32,680 bases of DNA from Luminiphilus sp. (GTDB taxonomy: Bacteria; Pseudomonadota; Gammaproteobacteria; Pseudomonadales; Halieaceae): assembly GCA_029242325.1 (NCBI GenBank), contig JAQWUD010000041.1, forward strand, positions 1-32,680. The letters are read 5' to 3'. The notes beneath the pieces are model-generated. The model saw only the letters and a program-made list of their open reading frames with translations, made no database searches and had not been told where the DNA came from. Made by a program: the position numbers and the translations under genes. This document shows positions 16,372-25,368 of the stretch, in pieces. How positions within the stretch are numbered: the stretch's first letter is position 1; each line of letters starts with the position of its first letter.

Positions 16372-17331
16372 TCAGACGAAAAGCGGCTTGGGGAGCAGGT
16401 AATGATCAAGCAGCATAATAGGAAAAATCGCCATCAGGTAAATGATGGAAAAGCGGAACATTTTCATCGCGTCGCTATTTTTCATGGTGCGCAGAAGGGT
16501 TACCGACTGATAAATGAAAACACCGCCCAGCGCCGAAGCGCCGATAAGGTAAAGCCAACTGCTCAAACCCGTAGCTACTGGCAACAGTGATGCGACGAAA
16601 AGCATCAAGGTATAGAGCAGGCTGTGCACAGCGGCATAGCGGCTACCGTGCGTCACTGGCAGCATCGGAATTTCTACCTTGGCATACTCTTCCTTGCGCG
16701 CAATAGCGAGCGCCCAGAAATGAGGCGGCGTCCAGGCGAAGATAATCAACACCAGCAGTAAAGCGTGGCCGTCGATCTGATTGGTCACTGCGGTCCATCC
16801 CAAAAGTGGTGGCATGGCTCCCGCCAGACCACCAATAACAATGTTCTGAGGGGTCGCCCGCTTGAGATAGAGCGTGTAGACAAAGGCATAACCCACAAGT
16901 GATGCCAGCGTGAGCCAGGCGGTCAATGCATTAACCCAAGTCAGTAGGATTATCATCCCCAGAGAACCGAGAACAAAAGCAAATATCGCCGCGCCCTGTG
17001 AATCAATTTTCCCCTTCACAAGGGGCCGACCTGATGTGCGCGCCATGATGGCATCCACATGCTGATCGGCGAGGTGATTTATTGCCGCGGCTGAGCCAGC
17101 ACAGAGGGCTATCCCCGTACTCGCAAATATCACCGCATCAACTGGAACCGCACCCTGAGTCGCCATACACATTCCCACAATGGCGGTCAGTATCATGAGC
17201 CAAACGACGTTCGGCTTGCATAGCTCATAGTAATCTCGCCAAGTGGCACGCTCTGTCAGACTGGATTCGGTCACGGAGTAGGGCTCGCTGGTTGGTGGCA
17301 AAAACGCGGTGACGCCGCTATGGTAATGCAT
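16372..17331 (-). CDS. ctaB: Protoheme IX farnesyltransferase (heme O synthase)
   Basis: A 319-aa UbiA-type prenyltransferase with about nine membrane segments in the inner membrane. The first Asp-rich site is [20 protein letters not shown] (85-104), and the second half contains [20 protein letters not shown], both diagnostic of CtaB/CyoE. It adds a farnesyl group to heme b to give heme O, the precursor of heme A for the aa3-type oxidase encoded next door. Heme A synthase (CtaA) is not in the window. The N-terminal 30 residues are hydrophilic and longer than usual, so the start could lie downstream, but ATG 17331 is the only ATG before TM1. It is divergent from the SCO1 gene. Confidence 0.95.
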   Translation of the reverse strand: MHYHSGVTAFLPPTSEPYSVTESSLTERATWRDYYELCKPNVVWLMILTAIVGMCMATQGAVPVDAVIFASTGIALCAGSAAAINHLADQHVDAIMARTSGRPLVKGKIDSQGAAIFAFVLGSLGMIILLTWVNALTAWLTLASLVGYAFVYTLYLKRATPQNIVIGGLAGAMPPLLGWTAVTNQIDGHALLLVLIIFAWTPPHFWALAIARKEEYAKVEIPMLPVTHGSRYAAVHSLLYTLMLFVASLLPVATGLSSWLYLIGASALGGVFIYQSVTLLRTMKNSDAMKMFRFSIIYLMAIFPIMLLDHYLLPKPLFV

Positions 17332-17439
17332 GACAAGGTAGATCGGGCCCTGCTGGCTAACATTTGCGGCGGCAATATTGACGAGGTTAGGATGCGTTTG
17401 TCAGATTCCTCGTCTAGATAACAGGGGGCAAGTTTCGGA

Positions 17440-18123
17440 GTGAGCAGATTCCAGCGAGAAAAATTAGTTGCGGTGGCGCTCACTTTAGCTGGGATGGTTG
17501 GACTGTCGCTCGCCGGATCCGGGTATTGGACGCTCTGGCAAGCCAGGGACGTCGACCCGGACAGCTTAATGCCGCCTCCTCTGACTGCCTTCTCTGAACC
17601 CAGACCATTAGCTGAATTCATTCTGGTTGATGATGAGAAAGGTGTTTTCGACCACAAATCACTCGAATCGCACTGGTCTTTTATTTTCTTCGGCTTCATG
17701 TACTGCCCCGACATTTGCCCGACCACGCTCTACGACTTGTCTCAGGTAAAACGCGACATTCTCGCCCTAGGCATCGCCGAGGATGACATTCAGTTTGTTT
17801 TCATCTCGGTCGATCCGAAGCGCGATAAGGCAGCCCAAATCAAACGCTATGTTCAATATTTCGACCCCAGTTTTCTTGGCGCTACCGGGTCAATCGGTCA
17901 ACTGACTAATTTGACACGCCAATTGGGCGCGCCCTTTAGGGCAGAGGCTGAAACAGCGCAAGATGTTTACGAGGTTACGCACTCCAGCGCTGTCTATCTG
18001 GTCGATCCGTTGGGCCGATACAGCGGCATTATCAGCCCGCCCTTTTTAGCAACAGAGGTGGCAGCCCAATTTCAAACCCTTTATCTCAAGGATGCCGAAC
18101 CTTCCGTTGCCCAGCGTCTCTGA
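17440..18123 (+). CDS. SCO1/SenC-family copper chaperone for cytochrome c oxidase
   Basis: A 227-aa protein anchored by one N-terminal membrane segment (about 8-27), with a periplasmic thioredoxin-like domain. The copper site is complete: CPDIC (Cys89, Cys93) and His181 in VTHSS. SCO proteins load copper into the CuA centre of subunit II, and the subunit II gene lies 5 kb away in the same region. The start is GTG 17440, with GGGGG about 11 nt upstream and a closer GGAG overlapping it. It is convergent with the small membrane protein gene at 18142-18300 and divergent from ctaB. Confidence 0.94.
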   Translation: MSRFQREKLVAVALTLAGMVGLSLAGSGYWTLWQARDVDPDSLMPPPLTAFSEPRPLAEFILVDDEKGVFDHKSLESHWSFIFFGFMYCPDICPTTLYDLSQVKRDILALGIAEDDIQFVFISVDPKRDKAAQIKRYVQYFDPSFLGATGSIGQLTNLTRQLGAPFRAEAETAQDVYEVTHSSAVYLVDPLGRYSGIISPPFLATEVAAQFQTLYLKDAEPSVAQRL

Positions 18124-18141
18124 GTCACGAGCAGTTCTTGG

Positions 18142-18300
18142 CTACTCTTGCTTTCCAGCATGCACTGTATCCACTCTTGCGGGGACATTCTTACTATGGC
18201 CCACCAGTAGAAAGGCAAAGGCATACATAAATATTGTCAGCAACAAAAAAACAATCACGTTCGTGGTGTAATTGTTGCTTCCGGTGTTCTGACCGCCCAT
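18142..18300 (-). CDS. 52-aa single-membrane-segment protein at the end of the oxidase operon
   Basis: A small gene found by reading the gap between SCO1 and coxIV. ATG (18298-18300) has a strong GAGGGG ribosome site 7 nt upstream, and the frame ends at TAG 18142. The protein has a polar N-terminus (MGGQNTGSNNYTTN), one hydrophobic helix about residues 15-33 (VIVFLLLTIFMYAFAFLLV) and a short basic C-terminus (GHSKNVPARVDTVHAGKQE). It lies 37 bp after the coxIV stop, in the same direction, as the last gene of the cytochrome c oxidase operon. That position fits a small structural subunit or assembly factor of the oxidase. No known family was recognised. Confidence 0.75.
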   Translation of the reverse strand: MGGQNTGSNNYTTNVIVFLLLTIFMYAFAFLLVGHSKNVPARVDTVHAGKQE

Positions 18301-18337
18301 TTTTATACCCCTCGTTAAATTACTGAATCGGTCAACG

Positions 18338-18724
18338 TTAATGATGTACCGGCGCGGGCGCTGAGATGATCAATTCCTTTAGGAAATAAACGCCTCTTTG
18401 AAAGAAAGTCCAGTCAGCCTCTAATGACCCGATGGCAACCAACGTCAGAAGCAGAGCCGGCGGCACCAATATGAAGTACACCATGGCCAACCGCTCCCAA
18501 ACCATGTGCATAAAGACAGCAATGATCAGCCCCGCTTTTAAAACCATAAAGAACAGGATGAGAAACCATCGCATGTAACCCTGAACTTGAAAGTAGTCTA
18601 CGGCGTAAGACATCGCACTCAGCACAAAAAGTAGAATCCAGATCTTAAAATAGATCCCCAACGGATGCTGGATCGCTTCCTCTTCTCGAACAACGCCCCC
18701 GTGCCCATCAACTGCCTGATCCAT
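18338..18724 (-). CDS. Cytochrome c oxidase subunit IV (prokaryotic type)
   Basis: A 128-aa protein with three membrane segments (about 28-47, 52-73 and 82-103). The segment LKAGLIIAVFMHM followed by WERLAM is characteristic of the bacterial COX4/CyoD-like subunit IV family. This subunit helps assemble or stabilise the oxidase and carries no redox centre. It is preceded by an acidic cytoplasmic tail. It lies 10 bp after the subunit III gene in the oxidase operon. Confidence 0.88.
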   Translation of the reverse strand: MDQAVDGHGGVVREEEAIQHPLGIYFKIWILLFVLSAMSYAVDYFQVQGYMRWFLILFFMVLKAGLIIAVFMHMVWERLAMVYFILVPPALLLTLVAIGSLEADWTFFQRGVYFLKELIISAPAPVHH

Positions 18725-18734
18725 GATTTACTCC

Positions 18735-19454
18735 CTACCAGAGATAGAAAAATGCAAAAATAAATACCCAGACTAGGTCGACGAAGTGCCAATACAAGCC
18801 CAGAATCTCGATCTCCTCATAGTTGCCGCCGCGCTTCGTAAACCAGCCCGCCTGCTGCGTTTCTAGGTGCCCCCTGGCAACTTTATAAGAAAAAATAAAC
18901 AGAAAGATCACGCCAATTGAAACGTGAAATCCATGAAAACCCGTGACCATGAAAAAGACGGAGCCAAACTGAGCCGCGCCCATGGGATTACCCCAAGGTC
19001 TCACCCCTTCTTCAAATATTAATTTGCTCCATTCGAATACCTGCATGCCCACGAATGTGGCTCCGAGTAAAGCGGTAGCCAACAGCAACCAAAACGTCAC
19101 CCACTTGTTTTTGCGGTACCCGTAATTCACGGCAAGTGCCATAGTTCCGCTAGAAGTAATCAACACAAACGTCATAATCGCAATCAGAATGAGCGGAATC
19201 GGATCTCCCCCGAAGCTGAGAGCAAACACTTCACTAGCACTCGGCCACGGATCCAATGTGGACATCCGTACCGTCATGTAGGAAGCCAAGAAACATCCGA
19301 AAATAAACGTATCGCTGACGAGGAAGATCCACATCATCGCTTTGCCCCAGGGCACACCCTTGAACGCACGCTGATCCGAACTCCAGTCATCAAAGAACCC
19401 GGCTAAACCGGACTTCAACTCTAACGAATCTGATCCCATGGTCTCCGTCGACAT
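18735..19454 (-). CDS. coxC: Cytochrome c oxidase subunit III
   Basis: A 239-aa protein with about seven membrane segments. It has FHGFHVSIGVIFL and the closing GLYWHFVDLVWVFIFAFFYLW, the classic subunit III signature. The subunit binds lipid and supports proton uptake by subunit I; it has no metal centre. It follows a second, more divergent subunit III-type gene by 17 bp, and both are in the same operon. This copy, with the canonical WHFVDLVW, is the more likely true subunit III. Confidence 0.93.
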   Translation of the reverse strand: MSTETMGSDSLELKSGLAGFFDDWSSDQRAFKGVPWGKAMMWIFLVSDTFIFGCFLASYMTVRMSTLDPWPSASEVFALSFGGDPIPLILIAIMTFVLITSSGTMALAVNYGYRKNKWVTFWLLLATALLGATFVGMQVFEWSKLIFEEGVRPWGNPMGAAQFGSVFFMVTGFHGFHVSIGVIFLFIFSYKVARGHLETQQAGWFTKRGGNYEEIEILGLYWHFVDLVWVFIFAFFYLW

Positions 19455-19471
19455 GGTCGTGTCCCCCTAGT

Positions 19472-20125
19472 CTAAATAAAGCCGCAGATCCGCAAGAGGA
19501 TCTCGAAATTGTTACCCGTGAATAGCAATCCAAACACCACCAGCCACACGCCCAGTAAATAGTGCCAGTAAAGCGCACAGTTAGAGACATTATGTTCCAT
19601 GCTACGCACATCTGACCGGCCAAAAGCGCGTGTCATCGCGCGTGTCAGAGCCACCATGCCGCCCGCCATATGAAGCCCGTGGATACCTGTAATCATCAGG
19701 AAAAACCCGACGGATGGGTTGCTGAAGTCTCCTAAAACCATGGTCGTCAACTGCTGCCATGCGGCGAGTTGCCCGACGAGGAACAACAGCGTTAAAACGG
19801 CGGCAGCGACCAGCCCGCCCCTCACCCAAGCCGTCTTGCCAGTGCGGGCCCACATAAGGGACGCCTGTAAACAGAGGCTGCTTAAGAGGAGTACGCCCGT
19901 GTTCGCCCATAACAGGTTGATTTGAGGCGTGGGCCTCCAGTCTTGGTATAGCATCCGACCGCCATATGCAACGATCATCAACAAGAAGAAAACACTCACG
20001 ACACTGAGTAGCATCTTGAGGGCTGAGCGCCGAGAGTTCACCGCAATCTGCGCTCCCGATAAAGCTGGCGCAATCGGACCCGTATCGGCAATCCAGGGCT
20101 GTTCTGTGAAAATATTAGTCATCAC
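19472..20125 (-). CDS. Second cytochrome c oxidase subunit III-like protein
   Basis: A 217-aa membrane protein with the heme-copper oxidase subunit III fold. FFLMITGIHGLHMAGGMVAL corresponds to the FHGxH segment of subunit III, and NCALYWHYLLGVWLVVFGLLF to the closing WHFVDxVW. It diverges clearly from its neighbour at 18735-19454 and recalls NorE-type subunit III relatives. The first about 35 residues are hydrophilic. It lies directly after ctaD (6 bp gap), the place where many proteobacterial operons carry the copper chaperone ctaG/cox11, which is absent here. It may replace or partner the normal subunit III; which is not known. Confidence 0.88.
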   Translation of the reverse strand: MMTNIFTEQPWIADTGPIAPALSGAQIAVNSRRSALKMLLSVVSVFFLLMIVAYGGRMLYQDWRPTPQINLLWANTGVLLLSSLCLQASLMWARTGKTAWVRGGLVAAAVLTLLFLVGQLAAWQQLTTMVLGDFSNPSVGFFLMITGIHGLHMAGGMVALTRAMTRAFGRSDVRSMEHNVSNCALYWHYLLGVWLVVFGLLFTGNNFEILLRICGFI

Positions 20126-20131
20126 CTTTCC

Positions 20132-21895
20132 TCAGGCTTGCGCGTTACCAGGCGGCACGTTTTGAGGAATAAAATCCTCCTCAACGCCCGGCACACTGTA
20201 GTCATAGGCCCAACGGTATACGCACGGCAATTCCTTACCGAAATTGCCGTGCTCGGGTGGCGTGTGTTCGGTTTGCCACTCGAGTGTGGTGGCGTTCCAG
20301 GGATTCCCCGAAGCCTGCCTACCATTAAACGCGCTGACGATCAGGTTGTAGAGGAAAACCAACTGCGCGAAACCCACAACCAGCGCGGCAATAGTGATAC
20401 TCGCGTTCACACTTTGCGCCGAATCTGGCAAGAATGTTGTTCCGGAAATTTCAAAGTAGCGCCGGGGCACGCCCATGATGCCCAGATAGTGCATGGGTAA
20501 AAACACCAAGTAGGAGCCAACAAAAGTCACCCAGAAATGAAATCGTGCCATGCCCTCGTGATACCAACGTCCGGTAATTTTGGGATACCAATGATAGATC
20601 GCGCCGCACACCACCATCACCGGCGCTACCGCCATCACCATATGAAAGTGCGCGACCACAAAGAGCGTGTCCGAGAGAGGCATACTCACCGTCGCGTTCC
20701 CCAGAAACAGACCTGTCATACCGCCGTTAATGAAGAACAACAAAAAGGCAATAGAAAAGAGCATCGGCACCGTAAAATGAATATTCCCCTGCCACAGCGT
20801 CAGCACCCAGTTATAAACCTTCAGTGCTGTCGGCACGGCAATAATCAAAGTCGTCGTCGCAAAGAAGAAGCCAAAATAAGGGTTCATTCCACTGACATAC
20901 ATGTGGTGTGCCCACACCACAAAACTCAGCGCACCAATAACAACTATTGCCCACACCATCATGCGATAACCGAAGATATTTTTGCGGGCATGCACACTGA
21001 TCAGGTCAGAGACTATGCCGAAAGCAGGCAACGCTACAATGTAAACTTCGGGATGACCGAAGAACCAAAATAAATGTTGGAACAATAGTGGGTTGCCGCC
21101 CACGTGATCGGCCTCATTGCCCATGGTCATGATGGCAGGCATGAAAAAGCTGGTACCGAGCAGTACGTCTAAGCTCATCATTATCGCGCTAACAAACAGT
21201 GCCGGAAAGGCAAATAGCGCCAGAACCGTAGCAACAAAAATACCCCAAACCGTCAACGGCATGCGCATCAATGTCATGCCCCGCGTTCTGGCTTGGAGGA
21301 TCGTCACAACGTAATTTAGTCCACCCATGGTGAAACCGATAATGAAGACTGCCAGCGAGGCCAGCATCAGCAAGATGCCTGCCTCGGAACCCGGCGTCCC
21401 GGGCAAAATCGCCTGTGGCGGATAGAGTGTCCACCCGGCACCGGTTGAACCGCCGCCAACAAAGAAACTGGCTGCCAGCAGCACTACCGCTGTGAAATAT
21501 ACCCAAAAACTGATCATATTGAGCCACGGAAACACCATGTCTCTCGCACCTACCATCAAAGGAATCAGGTAATTACCGAACCCCCCCAAGAACAGCGCGG
21601 TCAGCAGGTATACCACCATGATCATGCCGTGCATGGTCACCGCCTGGAGGTAGTAGGCAGGGTCAATAAAGTTGAAGATGTTTGGCCAGGCCAGTTGCAG
21701 GCGCATGAGCCAGGACAAAACCAAAGCCACCATGCCAATCGCAATCGCCGTAGCGGCATATTGTATGGCGATAGTCTTAGCATCCTGTGAAAAAACATAT
21801 TTCCCCAGCCAGGTCTTGGGATGGTACAGCTCCATCTCACCGATTTCGGCGGGCCTAACAAAACTAGTCTCGTCGTGTGCTATGTGTTCCATCAT
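20132..21895 (-). CDS. ctaD: Cytochrome c oxidase subunit I
   Basis: A 587-aa integral membrane protein with about 12 to 13 membrane segments and all expected redox ligands. His89 (TMHGMIM) and His417 bind heme a. CuB is bound by His280, His329 and His330, with the crosslinked Tyr284 in GHPEVY, and His415 (AHFHMV) binds heme a3. The XGHPEV motif with Glu282, Asp119 (GARDMVFP) and Lys358 (PTALKVY) place it in the A1 group, with complete D and K proton channels. It reduces oxygen to water and pumps protons. It lies 10 bp after the subunit II gene and 6 bp before the subunit III-like gene. Confidence 0.97.
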   Translation of the reverse strand: MMEHIAHDETSFVRPAEIGEMELYHPKTWLGKYVFSQDAKTIAIQYAATAIAIGMVALVLSWLMRLQLAWPNIFNFIDPAYYLQAVTMHGMIMVVYLLTALFLGGFGNYLIPLMVGARDMVFPWLNMISFWVYFTAVVLLAASFFVGGGSTGAGWTLYPPQAILPGTPGSEAGILLMLASLAVFIIGFTMGGLNYVVTILQARTRGMTLMRMPLTVWGIFVATVLALFAFPALFVSAIMMSLDVLLGTSFFMPAIMTMGNEADHVGGNPLLFQHLFWFFGHPEVYIVALPAFGIVSDLISVHARKNIFGYRMMVWAIVVIGALSFVVWAHHMYVSGMNPYFGFFFATTTLIIAVPTALKVYNWVLTLWQGNIHFTVPMLFSIAFLLFFINGGMTGLFLGNATVSMPLSDTLFVVAHFHMVMAVAPVMVVCGAIYHWYPKITGRWYHEGMARFHFWVTFVGSYLVFLPMHYLGIMGVPRRYFEISGTTFLPDSAQSVNASITIAALVVGFAQLVFLYNLIVSAFNGRQASGNPWNATTLEWQTEHTPPEHGNFGKELPCVYRWAYDYSVPGVEEDFIPQNVPPGNAQA

Positions 21896-21905
21896 CTTCT
21901 CTCGA

Positions 21906-23348
21906 CTATCGCTGTTGTGCCAGCTTGACCGGCTGATTTGGATTTTCTAGGCCACTGATATAGGCCACCATGTCCTCAATGGCTTGATCAGTAGTCATCG
22001 TGTTCGAAACGAGGCCCATCTGCAGGCCGTAAAGGTCATCTGCATGGCGCCCACGAATGCCGTCGCGGAAATTCTTAATTTGAGTCGCAAGATACCAATC
22101 GTCCAGACCTGTCAGCGCAGGCGCATTAACTGTCCAAACGCCCTCTCCGTCATCTCCGTGACACTGTGCGCAGGTGGACTGATAGAGGGCGGCAGATTTA
22201 CTGGGATCGCCGGAAGAAGCGGGCTCATATCGCTCAACCGCCGCGCTCAAATTGTAATGGGCCTCGTCATCAAATTCAGACTGCCCGGACAATGTACCGA
22301 TGTAACTGACCACGTTGTTAATAGCTGCGGCATCGGCAAGCATCATGGCCATTGGGGCCATAGTCTGACCCCAAGTATCGTCTTCATGGGTGCCACGCAC
22401 TCCTTGCTTAAAGTGTCGCAATTGGCGCCTCATATATTCGCCATCCATGCCAGCTAAACGGGGTGAATGCATGGCTTGATTACCCTCACCGTTGGCCCCA
22501 TGGCAAGAACTGCAGACCGCATAAGAGCCCTGCCCAGCCACCAGATCGGTGGCCAATTCGGCCTGTGTTTCCGCAAAAGTAGGCTGGTCTAGCAACCAGT
22601 CCGCGTAACTCTCTTCGCTGTCTACGATTATCCGACCACGCATTGCGTAGTGGCCTACACCACACAACTCCTCGCACAAGAGATCGTAGCTCCCCTCTGC
22701 GGTAGGCTCGGCCCAAATATACGAGACCTGCCCGGGCACAAAGTCCATTTTCACGCGGAATTGAGGAACCGTGAAATTATGCAAAACATCATTAGATCGC
22801 AGCAAAAATGTGACTGGCTGATCCACCTTCAAGTGCATCACCGGATCGTAAACGATAACGTCGTCCTGCCCAAAGGGATCGGAAGGGTCGATCCCTAGCG
22901 GATTGTCTTCACTGGTATGGCTAACCGCAACGGCCCCGAGCCTACCGTCCGCTCCGGGCAATCGATAAGACCAGTTCCATTGGCGTGCCAGCACTTCTAG
23001 CTCCATGGCCTCATCAGGAGGCGTGACGACGTCCTTCCAGATCAGGAGGCCCGGCGCCAGCATCGCAGCAATCGCCACCGTTGTTAGACCAGTGAGCCAC
23101 GTCTCCAGCTTGATACTTTCGGGCTCATATTCCGCTCGCCTACCTTCCTTAGTCCTGAACTTTATAAGGCAGTAGGCAATGAAAAGGTTAACCAGAACGA
23201 ACCCCAGCCCCGTCACGACAAAAGTCAGAGTGACCGTATCGTCCATTGAGGACCAGTTAGATGCTATCGGTGTGAAATACCAAGGACTGAGAACATGAAA
23301 CACCACCGTTCCCAGCACCAAGACCAGTAAGATTATTGCAACAACCAT
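21906..23348 (-). CDS. coxB: Cytochrome c oxidase subunit II fused to two cytochrome c domains
   Basis: A 480-aa protein. Two membrane segments (about 38-62 and 85-105) are followed by the periplasmic cupredoxin domain. The CuA site is complete: His190, Cys225, Glu227, Cys229, His233 and Met236 (CEELCGVGHYAM). Then come two class I cytochrome c domains with CSSCH (279-283) and CAQCH (393-397), so the subunit carries two covalent hemes. Ordinary caa3 oxidases have one such domain. The extra heme would extend the electron wire toward the donor. It is the first gene of the oxidase operon. The promoter should lie in 23349-23485; no clear consensus was seen there. Confidence 0.95.
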   Translation of the reverse strand: MVVAIILLVLVLGTVVFHVLSPWYFTPIASNWSSMDDTVTLTFVVTGLGFVLVNLFIAYCLIKFRTKEGRRAEYEPESIKLETWLTGLTTVAIAAMLAPGLLIWKDVVTPPDEAMELEVLARQWNWSYRLPGADGRLGAVAVSHTSEDNPLGIDPSDPFGQDDVIVYDPVMHLKVDQPVTFLLRSNDVLHNFTVPQFRVKMDFVPGQVSYIWAEPTAEGSYDLLCEELCGVGHYAMRGRIIVDSEESYADWLLDQPTFAETQAELATDLVAGQGSYAVCSSCHGANGEGNQAMHSPRLAGMDGEYMRRQLRHFKQGVRGTHEDDTWGQTMAPMAMMLADAAAINNVVSYIGTLSGQSEFDDEAHYNLSAAVERYEPASSGDPSKSAALYQSTCAQCHGDDGEGVWTVNAPALTGLDDWYLATQIKNFRDGIRGRHADDLYGLQMGLVSNTMTTDQAIEDMVAYISGLENPNQPVKLAQQR

Positions 23349-23485
23349 AGTTTAACTCTCGCACCCAGTGCAAAATTTGGGCACCAACGCCCCCCTAGTA
23401 ACCAAACATCAAAAGAAAAAAGTTACCGCTCTTCTTCTCCTGACGCCTGGTACTCCCTTATTGGTGGCTGTGCTTTGCAGCCGCG

Positions 23486-24073
23486 TTATTGTTGTTGTCT
23501 GTTCGGACGGCCCTGAAAAATCAGCGCCCAGTTCCTGAACTTCTCCCAATTACGGAGCAACAGCATTAGCACTCGAGTGTGCGTAACCTCAGTGCCCGCT
23601 CGCTCCAGCTTGGGATGTTGTTTTAACACGTTTTTTAACTTTTTCTGGTCTACCCGATCCGTCTCTACAAAGAGCACGTGTCGCCCCTGTTCCAGCGCTT
23701 TTTCGAAGCGAGCGAAGTGAACATTCGGCGCCTGCATGCCAATGAACCCCGCTTCCCACGTAGCAAACCCGAAGCCAATAATCGCGAGGAAAATAAAGGG
23801 CGTCCATCCGACCTGGGCCGCGATACCGGAAAAATGAGAGACCAGCAATATCAAGCCAGCAACTGCCAGCCCCAGCAAGGCACCGATTTCACCTGAGTGA
23901 ATCACATCAGTTTTCAGAAAGCTGGCGACACGGTTTACGTCGTGGCTGTCCAGCCCAACGTCATCGTTGCTGAGTAAATAGATTTGCGGGCGGGCTATAC
24001 CACCTGCTTCGAGGTCGTGCTCGATCCGCTCTAAATCGTCCAGATCATCACTAATATAGTAGAAGCGCTTCAT
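23486..24073 (-). CDS. Conserved two-membrane-segment protein of unknown function
   Basis: A 195-aa protein opening with MKRFYYISDDLDDLERIEHDL. I recognise this as a conserved gammaproteobacterial family that databases have labelled, without good support, as an NAD/FAD enzyme of cell division. An N-terminal soluble part (1-60, including IYLLSNDDVGLDSHDVN) is followed by two membrane helices (about 63-80 and 90-112). A basic C-terminal domain (FVETDRVDQKKLKNVLKQHP) completes it. The shape is like stress-related GSP17M/DUF1269-type proteins. No catalytic motif is visible. It lies 137 bp upstream of the oxidase operon in the same direction and probably has its own promoter in the AT-rich stretch just above its start. 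Confidence 0.8.
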   Translation of the reverse strand: MKRFYYISDDLDDLERIEHDLEAGGIARPQIYLLSNDDVGLDSHDVNRVASFLKTDVIHSGEIGALLGLAVAGLILLVSHFSGIAAQVGWTPFIFLAIIGFGFATWEAGFIGMQAPNVHFARFEKALEQGRHVLFVETDRVDQKKLKNVLKQHPKLERAGTEVTHTRVLMLLLRNWEKFRNWALIFQGRPNRQQQ

Positions 24074-24401
24074 CGGCGTTTCCTTTTATTGGTTGTTGGT
24101 TGTTTATTATTTTCTATTTTGTTCCCCAACGCAGCCCAGCTGGGTCATCCGTTGAAGCAGTTTCTTCGGGCCGGCTTGTTCTCGCCGCTCTATGGACTGG
24201 ACTCGATAACGCACCAGTGGTGCTACTTCTTATCGCGGTCTAAGACACTCCCACTTGGCCGAGTATAGACTCCACTCCCAGAGAATGAAAGTCGAAAAGA
24301 AACGGCCAGCATTGCGTCCGCATCTTGCTAAAAATCGCGTCCCCGCACAGTACTTGAGGCCCACCTAAAGCCGGTTAGAAAGGCACTTTCGAGAAAAGCC
24401 A
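24074..24401. other. Non-coding gap of 328 bp
   Basis: No gene of convincing length is seen on either strand. The first 50 bp are AT-rich with TTGTT-type repeats (TTGGTTGTTGGTTGTTTATT) and probably hold the promoter of the two-TM protein gene. A 10-bp palindrome CCCAGCTGGG lies at 24135-24144. The rest shows no clear structure. Confidence 0.5.
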
Positions 24402-24959
24402 TCACTCCTTCAATGGCCGCTTCTCGAGAAACTGACTGAGCGGATCGATGCGGTAATCACCGAATGGCGGTATATCGTAGTAGCCAGTAGCGCGGTAAAA
24501 CGCATCCGCCTCGGGTTGCGACACACCCATTTCAAGCCGCGCACAACCAATGTCCTCAGACCTAATTCCTGCCTCAATCGCCGACATCAAGGCCTTTGCC
24601 ACTCCACCGCCGCGATAATCGCTGTCCACAAATAACCTTTTTATTTCCGCGTAACCAGACTGCCGCTCAAATCGTGCGGCAACGCAACCAATGCAATGAC
24701 CTCTGGCTTCGGTATCTAAACCCTCGCTCGCGAAGTGCTCGCTCAACAGAGGAGCGCCATCACGATCCAGCTCGTGCGTCCCTGTGTTTTGCAGGATGAA
24801 TGCGCCCAAAAACAAGGCGTCTCCGCTGCGAAGGCTCTCGCTGCTTACAAGATGATTACTCTCTGGGGGATATAGCGAGGCCATATATTCATCTGACTCG
24901 GACAGTAGATGATCTGCCTCTTCACCCCGAATGGGTGCAATGAAAAACATAAATGTCAT
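24402..24959 (-). CDS. GNAT-family N-acetyltransferase
   Basis: A 185-aa protein. The acetyl-CoA-binding motif A is present as LFVDSDYRGGGVAKALMSAIE (about residues 109-129). It is followed by LEMGVSQPEADAFYRATGYYDIP, the usual C-terminal GNAT pattern with the Y/F-x-x-x-G-Y/F element. It ends with SQFLEKRPL, a common close of small-molecule acetyltransferases. It transfers an acetyl group to an amine; the acceptor is unknown. The start ATG 24959 follows a GGGTGA site. It lies 12 bp downstream of the 93-aa unknown gene, so they are probably cotranscribed. Confidence 0.88.
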   Translation of the reverse strand: MTFMFFIAPIRGEEADHLLSESDEYMASLYPPESNHLVSSESLRSGDALFLGAFILQNTGTHELDRDGAPLLSEHFASEGLDTEARGHCIGCVAARFERQSGYAEIKRLFVDSDYRGGGVAKALMSAIEAGIRSEDIGCARLEMGVSQPEADAFYRATGYYDIPPFGDYRIDPLSQFLEKRPLKE

Positions 24960-24971
24960 TTATCACCCGTC

Positions 24972-25253
24972 TCAATTGCACAGTGAGGGCGGGGCGCTGT
25001 ATTTATGAGCGACGTAGAACTCCGGCATCAAGACCACCTCGTAATAACTGTCAGCATCTTCCAATCCACTTCCGTTGGGATGTTTCCTCGTAAGTGAACG
25101 GGTCTCCTTATCTGTATCGCGCATTATTCTCTCCCAATACCTATTTCCACTAGAGGAAAATGTCTGATTGCGCTCCAGATACAGAACATCTGAATGTGCC
25201 TGAATGCTCAGCGACAGACAGTGCACACCCCGCTTTATCTGTATTTCCCTCAT
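24972..25253 (-). CDS. Hypothetical 93-aa protein
   Basis: I do not recognise this protein. ATG 25253 is chosen because a GGGGGAA ribosome site lies just upstream; ATG 25295 is an alternative that adds 14 residues. The sequence is polar with no membrane segment or signal. It has a basic middle (ETRSLTRKHPNG) and ends in a Tyr-rich stretch (DSYYEVVLMPEFYVAHKY). It lies between the flagellin and the acetyltransferase, 12 bp upstream of the latter. The close spacing and ribosome site support a real gene, but no homology could be seen. Confidence 0.5.
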   Translation of the reverse strand: MREIQIKRGVHCLSLSIQAHSDVLYLERNQTFSSSGNRYWERIMRDTDKETRSLTRKHPNGSGLEDADSYYEVVLMPEFYVAHKYSAPPSLCN

Positions 25254-25368
25254 TTCCCCCGTTTTAGTTCGCCCTGCCTCGATTAAACCAAACAAACCCC
25301 TTTCTTCACCATTTCATCATTTGTGGCGACATAGACGAACAAAAGAGACAAAGTATAAGCCAGAGCGT

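Noticed and set aside
20537-21073. Long plus-strand frame opposite ctaD, rich in His and Arg
   Set aside because: Antisense shadow of a highly conserved oxidase gene; composition is not protein-like.
24135-24144. Palindrome CCCAGCTGGG in the 24.1-24.4 kb gap
   Set aside because: A 10-bp palindrome without loop, T-run or repeat elsewhere; likely chance.
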